Source: Paenibacillus radicibacter (GTDB lineage Bacteria > Bacillota > Bacilli > Paenibacillales > NBRC-103111). Taken from it: a DNA stretch of 64,000 nt. Made by a program: the position numbers and the translations under genes. The stretch covers positions 1 through 64,000 of the forward strand of contig NZ_JANQBC010000001.1 in the NCBI RefSeq assembly GCF_024721995.1, read 5' to 3'. Below the pieces are notes generated by a model, which was not told the origin of the DNA, did not search any database, and worked only from the letters and a program-made list of their open reading frames with translations. This document shows, one piece after another, positions 31,186 to 40,425 of this stretch; the stretch's first letter is position 1; every line of letters begins with the position of its first letter.

Positions 31186-32628
31186 TCAGGTATGACGAAT
31201 CTCGTATTTAGTTAACTTGTATTGTAAAGATTGCCTTTTTATTCCTAATGCTTCTGCTGTCCTGCTAATATTCCCATGACACGCTTCAAACATATGACGA
31301 ATCGTATCACGTTCGACTTGGTCTAGTAACTCTTGCAAGTTCGTTTGCATAGGGCTTTGGGTAATAGAGTCAGGGACTAATCGCTTAGGTGTTACCCGTG
31401 CTGGAGGATTATTCTCAAATAAAAAGGCGGGCAAGTGGTTTTCTTCAATTAGATCACAACCCATATCCATCATGTTAAATGCTGATTCGATGGCATGACT
31501 TAACTGACGAATATTGCCCGGCCAATGAAAGTGATAGAGTCGTGCTATAGCGTTCTCTGTCAGACCACGTACATGCGTGCCAAACCGCTCATTGCATGAT
31601 TGTACAAAATGTTCCACGAGCGACGGGATATCGCTACGTCTCTTCGCTAGCTCTGGCAGTTCAATCTGTACGACATTTAACCTGAACAATAAATCGGAAC
31701 GAAGAATTCCCTTCTCCACTGCCTCGGTTGGATCCATATTCATTGCGGCAATGACACGCACATTCACTTGTTGTTCGGTCGTACCGCCAATTCGTCTAAT
31801 TTTCCCATCCTGCAGTACACGCAGCAGCTTCGCTTGCAGACCCAGATCGAGACTGCTCAGCTCATCGAAGAATAAGGTTCCCCCATTCGCTTGCTCAAAT
31901 ATGCCCTGGCGATCCACTGACCCCGTAAATGCACCACGATTGGTTCCGAAAAGGAGTGCTTCCATCAGTTCTTTGGGTACGGCTGCGCAGTTCTGAGCGA
32001 GAAATGGATGACTGCTGCGTGAACTCGCGTTATGTATACTTTGTGCGACGAGTTCTTTGCCTGTTCCTGTTGTTCCGCATATGAGGACGGGTGATGGCGT
32101 GCGTGCTGCTTTTTTGGCGAGTGAAATTGCTTTGAGGAAATTCGAATCCTGACCGATGATGTCACTGAAGTGGTAGTCTGCTGAGCCTACTTTGGATTTA
32201 TTCTTCTGCTTAGAAGCGACAAGTTGTTTGTTCAGATCAAGGATCTGATCATACATACTCATGACATTCGATATATCACGGGCGATTTCTACAGCGCCAA
32301 TCATGACATCATTTTCAAAAAGCGGGTATGTGCTGTTAATAGAAGTGATGTGTTTACCTTGGAGATTGACATACGTCTGGAGTTGATCTGTGATCGGAGT
32401 GCTCTTTTGCAAGACGAGATGGAGGGTGCTTGTCTCATTCGTTAGCGAAGGAAATAGCTCAAGAATGTTCTGTCCAAGCACTTGTTTCAAGCTTAATCCG
32501 TCGATGTTCGCCATGGTTTCGTTGTAGTAAACGGTTGCTCCATGAATGTCCACCATATGAACACCGACGTTAATCATGCTTAGAATCCATTCAAATTGCG
32601 AGGACCACTTTGGGCGGTTAGGGTCCAT
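31186..32628 (-). CDS. PAS-domain sigma-54-dependent transcriptional activator
   Basis: A 480-residue enhancer-binding protein of the RocR/BkdR type. An N-terminal PAS sensor spans about residues 10-120. The AAA+ domain has Walker A GTTGTGKE (about 185-192), the sigma-54 contact loop as GAFTGS (about 232-237) instead of the usual GAFTGA, and Walker B GGTLFFDE. A Fis-type helix-turn-helix (NISRTAEALGIKRQSLQYKL) ends the protein. The start at 32628 lies 7 bases after AGGTG; frames from 32637 or 32634 overlap that site. It follows the GNAT gene directly and is the last gene of the catabolic operon, which it presumably controls through a small ligand sensed by the PAS domain. Confidence 0.9.
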   Translation of the reverse strand: MDPNRPKWSSQFEWILSMINVGVHMVDIHGATVYYNETMANIDGLSLKQVLGQNILELFPSLTNETSTLHLVLQKSTPITDQLQTYVNLQGKHITSINSTYPLFENDVMIGAVEIARDISNVMSMYDQILDLNKQLVASKQKNKSKVGSADYHFSDIIGQDSNFLKAISLAKKAARTPSPVLICGTTGTGKELVAQSIHNASSRSSHPFLAQNCAAVPKELMEALLFGTNRGAFTGSVDRQGIFEQANGGTLFFDELSSLDLGLQAKLLRVLQDGKIRRIGGTTEQQVNVRVIAAMNMDPTEAVEKGILRSDLLFRLNVVQIELPELAKRRSDIPSLVEHFVQSCNERFGTHVRGLTENAIARLYHFHWPGNIRQLSHAIESAFNMMDMGCDLIEENHLPAFLFENNPPARVTPKRLVPDSITQSPMQTNLQELLDQVERDTIRHMFEACHGNISRTAEALGIKRQSLQYKLTKYEIRHT

Positions 32629-32637
32629 GAGCATCAC

Positions 32638-33108
32638 CTACTTTAATTTTTTGACCATATAGTAGCGCTCTCTGCCTTCTCCATACTCGTGGGCTCTACG
32701 CTCCTTAACTGTGAATCCAGCACGCATGTACAGCTTCACCGCTGAGACATTACTTGGTTTCACGGTCAGGCAGACCTCAGAGAAGTTGTCTTCTTGCAAC
32801 ATTTCAAATACATAATCAAGTAATAGAATACCGAAGCCCTTGCCTTGATAATCGTTACGTACATAGTAGCCATAGATGTAAGCCTTGTCTGGTTTCTGAT
32901 AATCACGCATAAGTTCACAGACAGCCATCGGTACCGGGTCACCTTCTGCATACATCAGAACAAGTCGTCCATAACGGGCAATTGGTACAAGCCCCCATTC
33001 ATCGACCGCACCATCAGCGCCAAAGACGTCTTTTTCAAGCTGAATCATCGTTTGAAGCAATTCGGGTGAGAGTTGGTCCGGTGTTTCGAAATAGAAGTTA
33101 GATGTCAT
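32638..33108 (-). CDS. GNAT family N-acetyltransferase
   Basis: A 156-residue acetyltransferase with YVRNDYQGKGFGILLLDYV as the acetyl-CoA loop and VSAVKLYMRAGFTVKERR at the C-terminus. It sits inside the catabolic operon between the M81 hydrolase and the activator, so its acceptor may be the operon's amino substrate or an intermediate. In Bacillus subtilis the kamA operon also has an acetyltransferase (YodP), but that protein is much longer, so orthology is doubtful. Confidence 0.82.
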   Translation of the reverse strand: MTSNFYFETPDQLSPELLQTMIQLEKDVFGADGAVDEWGLVPIARYGRLVLMYAEGDPVPMAVCELMRDYQKPDKAYIYGYYVRNDYQGKGFGILLLDYVFEMLQEDNFSEVCLTVKPSNVSAVKLYMRAGFTVKERRAHEYGEGRERYYMVKKLK

Positions 33109-33120
33109 CGTCAGTTCCCC

Positions 33121-34701
33121 CTATATTTCATCGAGCGGCCAGATTGGACGCGGAATGTGATGATAAGTAAAATGTTTGAATTGATTAGAAGCAAGCCCTG
33201 GCCCATCCACGTATATAACTTGACTGAGGATCGGATCAAAAGCAGCGCGGAAGTGGTTCTTCACCTTCAACGCAAGGATCTGATAATTCGTTGGTTCTAG
33301 TCCAATATGACGGAACAGTCCCAAATCATTGGCAGAAAGGGATCGACCAGTTAAAAGAATATCGATCTGTTGAACCCGAATATGCGCAGCACCTTTTGTA
33401 TCAATTAGCAGCCCTGTGTTCATCGGTCCCGTGTTTCGAAACTTTCCGTCAGACAGACGGATGATGTCCGCGTTAACATGGATTGGCTTGCCAAATTCAG
33501 ATGATAACCTGCCACCTAGTTGAAGGGTAATTGTAGCCCCTTCGCCAGCCTCAATGCAAGCTTGTAGAGACTCAGGATCATAGAGTGCGCCGAACAATAC
33601 GCTGGCCAAGTTACGATGCAACAGTTTGTTGAGTAGTGCGGTTACATCGCCAGTACCACCACTTAGTGGATTATCTGAGATTTCCGCAAGAGCAATGGGT
33701 TTGAGTCTGGCTTGATTTTGCTCAGTAAGAGATGGAATACCGGTTTGATTGTCAGCAGGATCGTTTAACGAATTCGAAATGTAAGTTAAGTTGTTCGCAT
33801 CAATCCTATTTAAAGCCATGTCCACTGCTTCCTGAATATTAGGCAGTTGCATGACGAAGCGTTCACGCTGCGCCCAGAACATTGCTGCAAGTCGATCGGC
33901 GACTTCCTCAGCTTTCTCAATATTCGTAGATACGACGATTACACTCGCCCCTGCTTCGGGAATATCACAATACGGGAATCCGCCAAGTATCGTTGCACAG
34001 CGAATGTCGTGATCACTCTCCGCACCTATTGCAGCTTGAATCATATCTGCCATTGGACCTTCCTCAGTGCGCATATTGACACTGGGAAGCATCATTGGCA
34101 GCTTGCGGAATGCGGCATGAAAAGGCTTGTTGGTGTTCAAGAAGTCAATTAAAGCATGAGCGGCATGGACCCCTTGCTCGTACATATCGATATGCGGGTA
34201 TGTCTTGAATCCGAAGAACATCGAAGTATGTGTGAACATACGGCTGCTAATGTTGGCATGCATATCAAGTGTAATTGCAAGGGGCAACTCTTTACCTTTG
34301 AGCTGGTAGATCAGCTCTAACAGTTCACTTTCTGGATCACTTACAGATGGCGTTACCATGGAACCGTGCATGGCGAGCAAGAGTCCGTCTAAATCATCTG
34401 CTTGTTGTAATGCTGAGAGCAGTTTCTGCTTGATCTCTTGATACGCTTCATCCGTGACCATACCCGAAGGAATTGCCGCAGCACAGACAAGCGGGACGAT
34501 CGTATGACCTGTTTGCTCAAGAACATCGATGAATCCCCCGACTTCTGTCTTCGTTCCACGATATGCAGTTAGAATAGAACCTCCTTCATGATACCCTTCA
34601 TCATAAAAAGCTTGTATGTCAGTTCGCACAGGACTGAATGTATGGGATTCATGGTAGAAGAACGCAATGCCGATTCGATAATTGGAGTGGATGATGCTCA
34701 A
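33121..34701 (-). CDS. M81 family metallohydrolase (MlrC-like)
   Basis: A 526-residue protein of the family that includes microcystinase C (MlrC). The N-terminal DUF1485-like domain carries the probable zinc ligands FYHESHTFSP, LAMHGSM, TLDMHANIS and TYPHIDMYEQG. The MlrC C-terminal domain begins near residue 320, with ISDNPLSGGTGDVT. MlrC cleaves a linear tetrapeptide after its unusual beta-amino acid residue; other members have unknown substrates. The start is TTG 34701, 8 bases after AAGGAGG. In this operon it may release the amino compound from an amide or peptide. Inference only. Confidence 0.85.
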   Translation of the reverse strand: MSIIHSNYRIGIAFFYHESHTFSPVRTDIQAFYDEGYHEGGSILTAYRGTKTEVGGFIDVLEQTGHTIVPLVCAAAIPSGMVTDEAYQEIKQKLLSALQQADDLDGLLLAMHGSMVTPSVSDPESELLELIYQLKGKELPLAITLDMHANISSRMFTHTSMFFGFKTYPHIDMYEQGVHAAHALIDFLNTNKPFHAAFRKLPMMLPSVNMRTEEGPMADMIQAAIGAESDHDIRCATILGGFPYCDIPEAGASVIVVSTNIEKAEEVADRLAAMFWAQRERFVMQLPNIQEAVDMALNRIDANNLTYISNSLNDPADNQTGIPSLTEQNQARLKPIALAEISDNPLSGGTGDVTALLNKLLHRNLASVLFGALYDPESLQACIEAGEGATITLQLGGRLSSEFGKPIHVNADIIRLSDGKFRNTGPMNTGLLIDTKGAAHIRVQQIDILLTGRSLSANDLGLFRHIGLEPTNYQILALKVKNHFRAAFDPILSQVIYVDGPGLASNQFKHFTYHHIPRPIWPLDEI

Positions 34702-34738
34702 CTTGGTTTCCTCCTTTCAAGTTTAATGATTAATGACG

Positions 34739-36196
34739 TTAATAATTTGTGTACACCGTCTTCCACTCCGTCATGACATCGAACGCCTGATAAGCTACTT
34801 CCCGATGTCCGTTACCTGATTGCTTTAGTCCGCCAAATGCGAGTCCAATCTCTGCATTAGATGTACCGTTGTTGATATATACAAGTCCTGATTCCAAATC
34901 TCGGGCAGCACGATTGGCATAGTGAAGACTATTCGTGTAGATGGAGCTGGATAAGCCATATACGGATTCGTTATTGATCGCGACTGCATCTTCGTAATCT
35001 TGTGCGGTGATGATTGCAAGTACAGGACCGAATACTTCCTCTTGAGCAATTCGGTGATGCCTTTGTACATCTGTAATTACAGTTGGCGAATAATACAATC
35101 CTTGCGTTTGCCACGGCTCCATCACAAGACGATGCCCCCCACAAAGTATATGTCCACCTTCATCCTGCGCAATCTTGACATAACGCTGAACGGTTGCAAG
35201 TTGGCTATTGTTCGCAAGTGATCCGACATGAACATCAGCATCGAGTCCATTGCCAATTTGTAACTTCCTCGTTAATGCAACGATACGCTGTTCAAGCGCT
35301 TGCTGAACCGAAGCTTCAACAATGACTCGACTCGCTGCGGTGCAGCGCTGTCCCGATGTGGCGTATGCCGAGCGAACGATACCTGCGGCAGCAAGGTCGA
35401 GATCGGCATCTGCGAGAACGATGACGGCGTTCTTACCGCCGAGTTCGAGTGCAATCCTTTTCAGATGATAACCAGCTTGTTTAGCGAGCTTCTTCCCCAC
35501 TTCTGTTGAACCTGTAAAAACAATTACCGATACGTCTGGGTGTTCGGCTAGTTGTGAACCTACAGTACTTCCTGAACCGAATACGGTGTTAATCACGCCT
35601 GCCGGCAAATCGCACGAATCGATTATTTCCGTAAAAAGTTTCGCACACAGCGCCACATCTGAAGCAGGTTTCCAGACGATCGAATTGCCTGCGACAAGTG
35701 CGGTGCACATTTTGTAAGCGGCCAGTGAGAGAGGGAAGTTCCATGGGGTAATACAAGCGACGACACCCACTGGTTCGCGTACTGTCATAATCATCCGATC
35801 AGGCGAGCCAGCAGGAACGGTCTGACCGTACATCCGTCTCCCCTCACCCGCCATATATTTGCAAAATTGAATAACAACATCGACTTCGCCGTAGGATTCT
35901 GATATTACTTTTCCCATCTCAAGGGTCATCAGCTTTGCTAGTTCGTCACGTCGTTCTTGCACACGCTCAGCGAGCAGCCACAAGTAATCTGCACGCTTTG
36001 GAGCGGGTACAAGTCGCCATGCACGAAAGGACTGTTTCGCTGCGCTCACAGCCTCATCTACATCTGTTGAATTAGACAAGACAATAGCACCTAACACTTC
36101 AGAAGTTGAAGGATTAACGCTATTAAACACCTCTCGATCAACAGGTAATCTCCATTCCCCATTAATATAATTGCCGACGTACTCCAGATTCGCCAT
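34739..36196 (-). CDS. NAD(P)-dependent aldehyde dehydrogenase (semialdehyde dehydrogenase type)
   Basis: A 485-residue ALDH: TPWNFPL, cofactor loop FTGSTEVGK, catalytic Glu in LELGGKN, catalytic Cys in [10 protein letters not shown], and EEVFGPVLA. It is closest in style to 2,5-dioxovalerate, succinate- and glutarate-semialdehyde dehydrogenases. Between aminotransferases and the M81 gene, it would oxidise the semialdehyde produced by transamination. The start at 36196 ([10 protein letters not shown]) follows GAGGTG by 6 bases; the longer frame from 36220 overlaps that site. Confidence 0.9.
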   Translation of the reverse strand: MANLEYVGNYINGEWRLPVDREVFNSVNPSTSEVLGAIVLSNSTDVDEAVSAAKQSFRAWRLVPAPKRADYLWLLAERVQERRDELAKLMTLEMGKVISESYGEVDVVIQFCKYMAGEGRRMYGQTVPAGSPDRMIMTVREPVGVVACITPWNFPLSLAAYKMCTALVAGNSIVWKPASDVALCAKLFTEIIDSCDLPAGVINTVFGSGSTVGSQLAEHPDVSVIVFTGSTEVGKKLAKQAGYHLKRIALELGGKNAVIVLADADLDLAAAGIVRSAYATSGQRCTAASRVIVEASVQQALEQRIVALTRKLQIGNGLDADVHVGSLANNSQLATVQRYVKIAQDEGGHILCGGHRLVMEPWQTQGLYYSPTVITDVQRHHRIAQEEVFGPVLAIITAQDYEDAVAINNESVYGLSSSIYTNSLHYANRAARDLESGLVYINNGTSNAEIGLAFGGLKQSGNGHREVAYQAFDVMTEWKTVYTNY

Positions 36197-36264
36197 TATT
36201 GACACCTCTTCATTTAACAAGTATTTAGTGATCGAATATTACTGTGATAACGGCTGTTATCCAA

Positions 36265-37566
36265 TTATTTAATAGCATTAAATATAGATTGTTTCAGAAT
36301 GGTTAACCCTTGATCGAGTACATTGTCATCGATATTCAGTGGCAGCATTAAGCGAATCGTCTGTCCATACACCCCACAACTCGTAACAAGCAATTGCTGC
36401 TTCAAGGCTTCCTCTCGAATACGAGATACGATTGCTGTACCAGGTTTAACCTGCTCATCTTGGAATTCAATTCCGATCATCATTCCTACACCACGAATTT
36501 CAGCAACGGATGGTAAGTCACCAAGCTCGAGCTTCAAACGTTCTACGATTTGGTTACCTACTCGTTCAGAGCGCTCGACAAGCCCTTCTTGTTCAATCAC
36601 TTGAATACTGGCAAGTGCAGCAGCACAAGCGACAGGGTTTCCACCAAAAGTAGATCCATGTGTGCCAGTCTGCCATTTATCATGGAGATCACGATTTGCG
36701 ACAATCGCTCCAAGAGGTAGCCCTGAAGCTAATGCTTTCGCTAATACAAGCACATCAGGCACAACGCCAGCATGTTCGCTTGCAAACATTGTCCCAGTAC
36801 GACCAAACCCTGTCTGAACCTCGTCAAAAATAAGCAGAATACCATTGTCATCCGCAATCTTCCGCAATTGCTGTAAAAAAGCCGCAGGCGCAGGCACATA
36901 TCCGCCTTCCCCCATAACAGGTTCGATGATGATCGCAGCTACTTGTGTTGGATCAACAATTAACTCAAACAACTTCGTTAATCGATTCAAGCAGTACTCG
37001 GTCGTATCTTCTTCCGATTGACACGGCAATTGTCTTTGGTACGGATATGGTACGTGATAAACCCCACCGACAAGCGGTTCATAATACTTCCTATACTTCG
37101 AACTAGATGCTGTAAGGGATGTAGCACCCAGCGTTCTACCATGGAACGAGCCTTCGAATGCAATAATATTCGGACGTTTCGTCACTGCACGGGCAAGCTT
37201 AATTGCACCATCTATCGCTTCAGCACCTGAATTACTGAAGAACACGGTATCTAGATTACCTGGCGTAATCGCTGCAAGTTTCTGTGCTAAGCGAACTGCA
37301 CTTTCGTAATATCCATAGTTCAGTCCGAGATGAATCATATTGCTAGACTGCTCATGAATCGCTTTGACGACTGCAGGATGCGCATGACCAACAGCGTTCA
37401 CTGCGACACCTGAAACAAAATCAATGTATTCTACCCCATCTTCTGTCCAGAACTTTGCCCCTTGTGCCTTTGTAACAACGAGGTCTGTAATCCTAGTCAT
37501 CACTGGAGATAAATGCTTCACTGCAAGTTCTCGAATTTCACTCTTCTTCTCTACGTGTTCTGTCAT
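36265..37566 (-). CDS. Class-III aminotransferase, GabT-like
   Basis: A 433-residue PLP enzyme resembling 4-aminobutyrate/5-aminovalerate aminotransferases. Landmarks are FSNSGAEAIDGAIKLAR, FEGSFHGRTLGA, IFDEVQTGFGRTG with the PLP-binding Asp, and VLAKALASGLPLGA with the Schiff-base Lys. It would move the terminal amino group of an omega-amino acid to 2-oxoglutarate. It is the second aminotransferase in the operon, just before the aldehyde dehydrogenase, an order typical of GABA-type degradation. Confidence 0.9.
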   Translation of the reverse strand: MTEHVEKKSEIRELAVKHLSPVMTRITDLVVTKAQGAKFWTEDGVEYIDFVSGVAVNAVGHAHPAVVKAIHEQSSNMIHLGLNYGYYESAVRLAQKLAAITPGNLDTVFFSNSGAEAIDGAIKLARAVTKRPNIIAFEGSFHGRTLGATSLTASSSKYRKYYEPLVGGVYHVPYPYQRQLPCQSEEDTTEYCLNRLTKLFELIVDPTQVAAIIIEPVMGEGGYVPAPAAFLQQLRKIADDNGILLIFDEVQTGFGRTGTMFASEHAGVVPDVLVLAKALASGLPLGAIVANRDLHDKWQTGTHGSTFGGNPVACAAALASIQVIEQEGLVERSERVGNQIVERLKLELGDLPSVAEIRGVGMMIGIEFQDEQVKPGTAIVSRIREEALKQQLLVTSCGVYGQTIRLMLPLNIDDNVLDQGLTILKQSIFNAIK

Positions 37567-37605
37567 TGTATGCTTGCCACCTCATTTCATTAGCTAGCTT
37601 CATTC

Positions 37606-38964
37606 TTATTCTTGTTCAAATAAGACCAATGCAAGACTGAGACGATACACCAGTTCATCTACCTCAGTCTCATTAATTGTTAAAGGCGGACCGATCAACA
37701 AATGATCGCCTCGTATTCCATCAAGTGTCCCTGATCCTGGATAAAAGATGACCCCAAGCCTCATCGCAATTTGATTCAATTGCTCTGCTGCCCGATCAGT
37801 AGGTTCATAGAATGTATCCGTATGCCTATCCCTCATCATCTCAAATCCAATAAGCAATCCACGACCACGAATGTTTCCGATTGTTCTATGCTTATCTCGT
37901 AACCCATGCAGCTTATGAAGCAGATAAGCACCTTGTTTCTTACTATTGTCCAAGAGTCGATGTCGCTTGTAGTATCGAAGTGCCGCTCTACCTGCTGCTA
38001 GACTGACTGGATGACCACTAAACGTAGAACCATGGATGAACTTACCTTTACCATATTTTTTCAAACTATCAACTAAGCGATCCGATACGATCATGCCAGC
38101 AAGTGGCGCATAACCACCTGAGACTCCTTTACCAAACGTTATGATGTCAGGTTCGATCTTAAACGCTTCGATTGCAAAATGATGTCCTGTACGCCCGAAA
38201 CCCGTCATGACTTCATCTATGATTAGTAGGATGTCGTATCGATCACATAGTGCTCTTACTTGACTCAGGTATGAATCTGGCGGTACAACCGCCCCTTGTT
38301 GACTGCCGATAATCGGTTCACATATAAAAGATGCCACGTTCTCCGGCCCAATCTCTTGGATCAAACGCTCAACCTCTTCCACACAGTCAAGCTGTTCCTT
38401 CACCTTACATTGGTCAAAATGACGCTGATACGGGCAGCGATGGCAATAAGGAGAATGTACATGCTCGGTTTGCATCAGATTCGCAAGGTAAGGGGTACGA
38501 CGCAACACATCTCCACCTGCAGACAGCGAACCCATCGTATTCCCGTGATAAGATTGCCAGCGCCCGATCGTGATCGTTTTGCTAGAATTACCTCGGTCTC
38601 GGTGGTATTGAATTGCGAATTTGATTGCACTTTCATTCGCCTCTGATCCTGTTGAGGTAAAATACACGTGATTCAGCGTTCGAGGTGCCAATTGGCTTAT
38701 TGCTTGAGCCAGTTCATGCTGCACTTCCGTCTCGAATCGCAGTGTATGTACGAATCCAGCTTGTTTCGCTTGAGCTGCCATTGCCTCTCCAATCTCGGTC
38801 ACTCCATGCCCCAAGTTGGCTGCAATCGCACCAGAGGAAGCGTCCATATAACGTTTCCCTTTCTTATCAACTAGGTAGATCCCTTCACCATAAGCAATAA
38901 GGGGATAATCTCGGTTGAAGTCGCGATGAAAGACATGATTCATGCCGTCGCTGCTTGCTACCAT
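37606..38964 (-). CDS. Class-III aminotransferase, YodT-like
   Basis: A 452-residue PLP enzyme with FTSTGSEANESAIKFA, WQSYHGNTMGSLSAGG, IIDEVMTGFGRTG and the Schiff-base Lys in ITFGKGVSGGYAPL. A cysteine-bearing insertion (PYCHRCPYQRHFDQC) near residues 170-190 is shared with the YodT group. Its ATG overlaps the CoA-transferase beta stop by 7 bases, so the two are translationally coupled. In Bacillus subtilis yodR-yodS-yodT are likewise adjacent, in the kamA operon. The substrate is unproven; beta-lysine-derived or other omega/beta-amino acids are candidates. Confidence 0.88.
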   Translation of the reverse strand: MVASSDGMNHVFHRDFNRDYPLIAYGEGIYLVDKKGKRYMDASSGAIAANLGHGVTEIGEAMAAQAKQAGFVHTLRFETEVQHELAQAISQLAPRTLNHVYFTSTGSEANESAIKFAIQYHRDRGNSSKTITIGRWQSYHGNTMGSLSAGGDVLRRTPYLANLMQTEHVHSPYCHRCPYQRHFDQCKVKEQLDCVEEVERLIQEIGPENVASFICEPIIGSQQGAVVPPDSYLSQVRALCDRYDILLIIDEVMTGFGRTGHHFAIEAFKIEPDIITFGKGVSGGYAPLAGMIVSDRLVDSLKKYGKGKFIHGSTFSGHPVSLAAGRAALRYYKRHRLLDNSKKQGAYLLHKLHGLRDKHRTIGNIRGRGLLIGFEMMRDRHTDTFYEPTDRAAEQLNQIAMRLGVIFYPGSGTLDGIRGDHLLIGPPLTINETEVDELVYRLSLALVLFEQE

Positions 38965-39599
38965 AGTTCACCTCGAATCTGAAATGGCGCATCCGTCTTC
39001 TTCTGGAGTTCCTCGAGTGTTATATCCGGTGCGACTTCAATCAAGGTAAGTCCATCATCATCCACTTCAAATATGGCAAGTTCTGTTACGATTAAATCCG
39101 CTCTTCGCAATGAGGTGAGCGGATACGTCGCTTCTGCAACAAGTTTAGGAGCCCCCTCTTTTGTACAATGCGTGGTCGCGACAATAACTCGCTTCGTACC
39201 TTCGAGCAGATCCATCGCACCACCAACACCTAGCACCAAACTTCCCGGTACAGCCCAATTGGCGATCTGCCCACGACGATTCACTTGCAATGCCCCAAGT
39301 ATAGATACATCCACATGACCACCTCGAATCATGGCAAACGATGAAGCGCTGTCAAAATAAGCTGCTCCTGTCAGTACAGTCACTGGCAGTTTCCCTGCAT
39401 TAACGAGGTCAGGATCAACTTCATCTGCTGAAGGTGTTGGCCCAACGCCGAGAATCCCATTCTCCGAATGAATAAATACGTTAACATCTTCAGCTAAATA
39501 ATCCACAACAAGCGTCGGAATCCCAATTCCTAAATTCACGATGTCACCACTTCTTAGTTCTTGCGCGACTCTTGAGGCAATGCGTTCTTTATCCCCCAT
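38958..39599 (-). CDS. CoA-transferase, beta subunit (3-oxoacid/acetoacetate type, YodR-like)
   Basis: A 213-residue subunit of a family I CoA-transferase. It has the catalytic Glu in HSENGILGVGP and the conserved GIGIPT and GGAMDL motifs. With the alpha subunit it moves CoA from acetyl- or succinyl-CoA to a carboxylate such as acetoacetate or a product of the operon. The alpha and beta genes overlap. The ATG at 39599 is 9 bases after GGAG; the ATG at 39608 touches that site and is less likely. Confidence 0.92.
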   Translation of the reverse strand: MGDKERIASRVAQELRSGDIVNLGIGIPTLVVDYLAEDVNVFIHSENGILGVGPTPSADEVDPDLVNAGKLPVTVLTGAAYFDSASSFAMIRGGHVDVSILGALQVNRRGQIANWAVPGSLVLGVGGAMDLLEGTKRVIVATTHCTKEGAPKLVAEATYPLTSLRRADLIVTELAIFEVDDDGLTLIEVAPDITLEELQKKTDAPFQIRGELW

Positions 39600-40254
39600 C
39601 CGCTGCATCTCCAGTCAATGAAATGTAATCTACGAATAGATGCGGTGTTATGATCTCCTCTGGTGATAGGCTACCGACTTCGACGATCTCTTCCACCTCA
39701 GCAATTACAAGGTCTGCAGCTGTCGCCATATTCGGATTGAAATTACGTGCAGATTTACGATAGATAAGATTACCGAGTTTATCCGCTTTATAGGCTTTAA
39801 TGAGCGCGACATCAGCTCGGATCGAAGGTTGGAAAAGGTACGTCTTCCCACGAATAACCTTCGTTTCCTTGCCTTGCCCAAAAGTCCCCACACCTGTCGG
39901 TGTATAGAAACCTCCAAGCCCAGCACCACCTGCACGAATCGCCTCAGATAGTGTTCCTTGTGGAAGTAATTCAATCTCTAGTTCCTTCGCTTGGTAAGCC
40001 TTTACGACATCTGGATTTGATGTAAAAAAGGAACCGATTCCCTTCGCAACTTGCTTACTGCGAACAAGCATGCCAAGCCCCTTGCCTGGTTCGCCAAGGT
40101 TATTACTTATAATCGTTAATTGATTCAATGATGAATTTGAAAGTGAACGTACTAACGTAAGCGGGCATCCGACAAGTCCGAATCCCCCAACCATGATCGT
40201 GATACCACTTGAGAGCTTAGATATAGCTTCATGTGCAAGGATACATTTATCCAT
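39589..40254 (-). CDS. CoA-transferase, alpha subunit (3-oxoacid/acetoacetate type, YodS-like)
   Basis: A 221-residue subunit with the family hallmark VGGFGLVGCP, followed by ISNNLGEPGKGLGML and GGFYTPTGVGT. It is the first gene of the tightly packed catabolic operon. I chose the ATG at 40254 (MDKCILAHEA) because GGAGG is 5 bases upstream; upstream ATGs at 40278 and 40311 are in frame but without such a site. No convincing promoter was found in the 170 bases shared with the divergent namA gene. Confidence 0.9.
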   Translation of the reverse strand: MDKCILAHEAISKLSSGITIMVGGFGLVGCPLTLVRSLSNSSLNQLTIISNNLGEPGKGLGMLVRSKQVAKGIGSFFTSNPDVVKAYQAKELEIELLPQGTLSEAIRAGGAGLGGFYTPTGVGTFGQGKETKVIRGKTYLFQPSIRADVALIKAYKADKLGNLIYRKSARNFNPNMATAADLVIAEVEEIVEVGSLSPEEIITPHLFVDYISLTGDAADGG

Positions 40255-40350
40255 CGCACCCTCCTCTAGTTCAGACATCACCGCTCTATATTTTATGATT
40301 GGGACAACCATTCGATGACTTTAAAAAATAGTTTCATAGAACAAGCTTTA

Positions 40351-40380
40351 TTGTTTCGTTGAAGTCTTTAGGATTATAAT
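40351..40380 (+). promoter_or_regulatory. Promoter of namA
   Basis: TTGTTT (40351-40356) and a perfect TATAAT (40375-40380) are 18 bases apart, 45 bases before the ATG. Confidence 0.6.
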
Positions 40381-40425
40381 GAGGATAAAATTTGCAGATG
40401 ATATTTCAATTAGGAGTGATTAGAG

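Noticed and set aside
31577-31996. 139-codon plus-strand ORF
   Set aside because: Antisense shadow of the AAA+ domain of the sigma-54 activator.
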